Shown here: one piece after another, positions 62,574 through 64,000 of the stretch | Position numbering within the stretch: the first letter of the stretch is position 1 | Layout: each line of letters opens with the position of its first letter | Assembly (NCBI RefSeq): GCF_000237325.1 | Contig: NC_017542.1 | Span: 1,123,501 to 1,187,500, forward strand | From: Paenibacillus polymyxa M1 | GTDB lineage: Bacteria; Bacillota; Bacilli; Paenibacillales; Paenibacillaceae | Direction of reading: 5' to 3' | Length of the DNA stretch: 64,000 nt | Translations under genes and position numbers: made by a program | Notes under the pieces: model-generated | Database searches by the model: none | Told to the model about the DNA's origin: nothing | What the model saw: the letters and a program-made list of their open reading frames with translations, nothing else

Positions 62574-62600
62574 AAGAACACCTTTTTTTACACTCACCAG

Positions 62601-63641
62601 CTACTGCAATGTCGGAGTCGATTCTCTAAATATCGGCTCTGTTCTGATATGCGTAATCTGATAAGGTCTGGAAGGATCTTTGACCCGTGCCAATAGCATC
62701 TCAGCCGCCGTAATCCCCATTTCGTTGTTGTAGATATGCACAGTGGATAAATGAGGCTCCACAATCCGGGATTCAGGAGCGTTATCAAACCCAAACACAG
62801 CAATATCTTCAGGGATTTTCAAGTTTTTATTTTTGAGCGCTTTCATGACACTGACGGCGATAAAATCATTGGCGCATACGAACGCGGACGGAAGCGCGCT
62901 CATACCCTCCAATTGTTTATCCATCCAATCTGATTCGGAGAAAAAATTTCGGTCCTGATCAACGATGCAGCAAGATAAATCCACACTTAGGCCTGCTTCG
63001 ATTAAAGCACGGTTATATCCAACCCACCGCTCGTTGAAGCTTTTGCAATGTTTATAATCCCCAGCAAAACCGATCCGCGCAAATCCACGATCAATCAGGC
63101 TTTTGGTAACAAAATAAACGCTATGTTCATTTTCCATCAACAATAAATCCGCTTTCAAATCAGGACAAAAAATGTCCACCGAGCAATCAATAAAGATTGT
63201 GGGCAATCCCAAACTCGTAACGAGCTCACTATACTGTGGATCGAACATTTCAATACAAATGATTCCGTCAACCTTGGAGGCTTCAAAATTATTAGGAAGT
63301 GTTCCCGCTTGGGTTTCGTTTTCCCGCACAATATGAATCGACAAATTATACCCTTCTGCACTTATTCTTTTTTCCAGCCCACTGATCAGAAAGGAGCCAA
63401 AATGCGAGCTGTTCGGCAGATTGCATGTAAACAGGGCAATGTTACCTTGGTTCCTAGGGATGATGCTGTCTGTTTCCACATAGGCAAATTGCTTATATTT
63501 GAGCTCGATCGCTTTTTTAATGACCTTGTTCCGAGTATCAACCGGGATGCTGTCACTACCGTTAATCGCTTTGGATGCGGTGTTTCGGGAGATTCCCAAA
63601 GCATCAGCAATGTCTTGAATGGTGACTTTTTCTTTCTTCAT
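62601..63641 (-). CDS. LacI-family transcriptional regulator
   Basis: 346 residues. HTH TIQDIADALGISRNTASKAINGSDSIP at the N-terminus, then a sugar-binding-type effector domain (IALFTCNLPNSSHFGSFLISGLEK, FVCANDFIAVSVMKAL, VFGFDNAPESRIVEPHLSTV). Convergent with the rhamnogalacturonan lyase gene, which it may regulate; the unseen gene beyond 64000 is another candidate target. Confidence 0.94.
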   Translation of the reverse strand: MKKEKVTIQDIADALGISRNTASKAINGSDSIPVDTRNKVIKKAIELKYKQFAYVETDSIIPRNQGNIALFTCNLPNSSHFGSFLISGLEKRISAEGYNLSIHIVRENETQAGTLPNNFEASKVDGIICIEMFDPQYSELVTSLGLPTIFIDCSVDIFCPDLKADLLLMENEHSVYFVTKSLIDRGFARIGFAGDYKHCKSFNERWVGYNRALIEAGLSVDLSCCIVDQDRNFFSESDWMDKQLEGMSALPSAFVCANDFIAVSVMKALKNKNLKIPEDIAVFGFDNAPESRIVEPHLSTVHIYNNEMGITAAEMLLARVKDPSRPYQITHIRTEPIFRESTPTLQ

Positions 63642-63756
63642 AGACAGGTTCCACCTTCACTTAATAAATGGATTGCCTGAGAGGTACAGTTGCCTCTGAC
63701 AGCTCTCCGTTCAGACCTAAAATGTATCCTAAATGTATAATAGTTCGCATAAAATA

Positions 63757-63772
63757 GCAATGTTAACATTGC
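63757..63772. promoter_or_regulatory. Palindrome upstream of the LacI gene
   Basis: GCAATGTTAACATTGC is a perfect 16-base palindrome about 115 bases before the LacI start. Candidate operator for self-regulation or for a gene beyond the window. The rest of 63642-64000 is AT-rich, with no gene seen. Confidence 0.4.
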
Positions 63773-64000
63773 AAATGAATAAATTATTTTTACATTTGTG
63801 AAGTTTGCTTAATAGCCTATATTTATCTTCACCGGATCAACAAATGAACTGAAATTCAAATTTATATAAGCTGGATAAAAAAATGCTCATTGAAACAGAG
63901 AGGGGAGATTAGTGCCGTATAAGTGAAGCGGTCATTGTGAATGGGGAAATTTCATATTTGGATTATAGGGTGTGATTATTTTGTTTTTTGTTACAAAGGT

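Overview
The window looks like chromosomal DNA of a Paenibacillus close to the P. polymyxa group. This is inferred from the mix of a nonribosomal peptide synthetase, a large Ter/TelA stress island, secreted pectin-degrading enzymes, DUF5643-type anti-sigma proteins, strong GGAGG ribosome binding sites and moderate GC. No rRNA, tRNA, CRISPR array, intact insertion sequence or replication origin was seen.

Layout. (1) 1-8.8 kb: the 3' end of a synthetase gene (serine-type adenylation domain, carrier, epimerization-like domain), an MFS exporter, then a DUF4097 lipoprotein and a two-gene ABC exporter divergent from a gene that fuses a membrane histidine kinase to its own LuxR-type response regulator. 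(2) 8.8-23 kb: a Ter island in one direction: TerB, three TerD proteins, a double-TerD protein and TerC; then a set matching the described Ter-linked 'nucleoside-like metabolite' genes (CitE-like lyase, phosphoribosyltransferase-TRSP, StiP/PELOTA, HAD phosphatase, ATP-grasp); then XpaC-like, TelA, a 33-residue membrane peptide, an unknown protein and a vWA protein. (3) 23-30 kb: an Opp-type peptide uptake system without ATPases, divergent from a complete polar amino acid ABC importer. (4) 30-46 kb: a patchwork of regulator-plus-effector pairs (AraC/EamA twice, TetR/MFS, HxlR/SDR, LacI/HAD) with CsaA, an alcohol dehydrogenase, DinB and an erythromycin-esterase-like protein. It also holds gene debris (csaA, RHS and YafY-type remnants, one unidentified fragment) and five copies of a short dispersed box. 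(5) 46-64 kb: secreted or cell-surface functions: a 1342-residue DUF5695/LamG protein, a GH4 alpha-galactosidase, a stalk-domain protein coupled to a DUF5704-like protein, an ECF sigma/anti-sigma operon with a paralogous third gene, a rhamnogalacturonan lyase and a LacI regulator.

The most unusual signal is in non-coding DNA. A stem-loop module occurs at 29906-29974 (+) and 62482-62542 (-), with compensatory base changes between the copies and G.U pairs only on the inferred RNA strand. At 23087-23194 (-) the outer hairpin that surrounds the first copy is found without the module. All three sites lie just downstream of a gene and in that gene's orientation, which suggests a structured 3'-UTR element. 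Other points of interest are the kinase-regulator fusion, the small genes of the Ter island and the synthetase that ends in an epimerization-like domain with no thioesterase.
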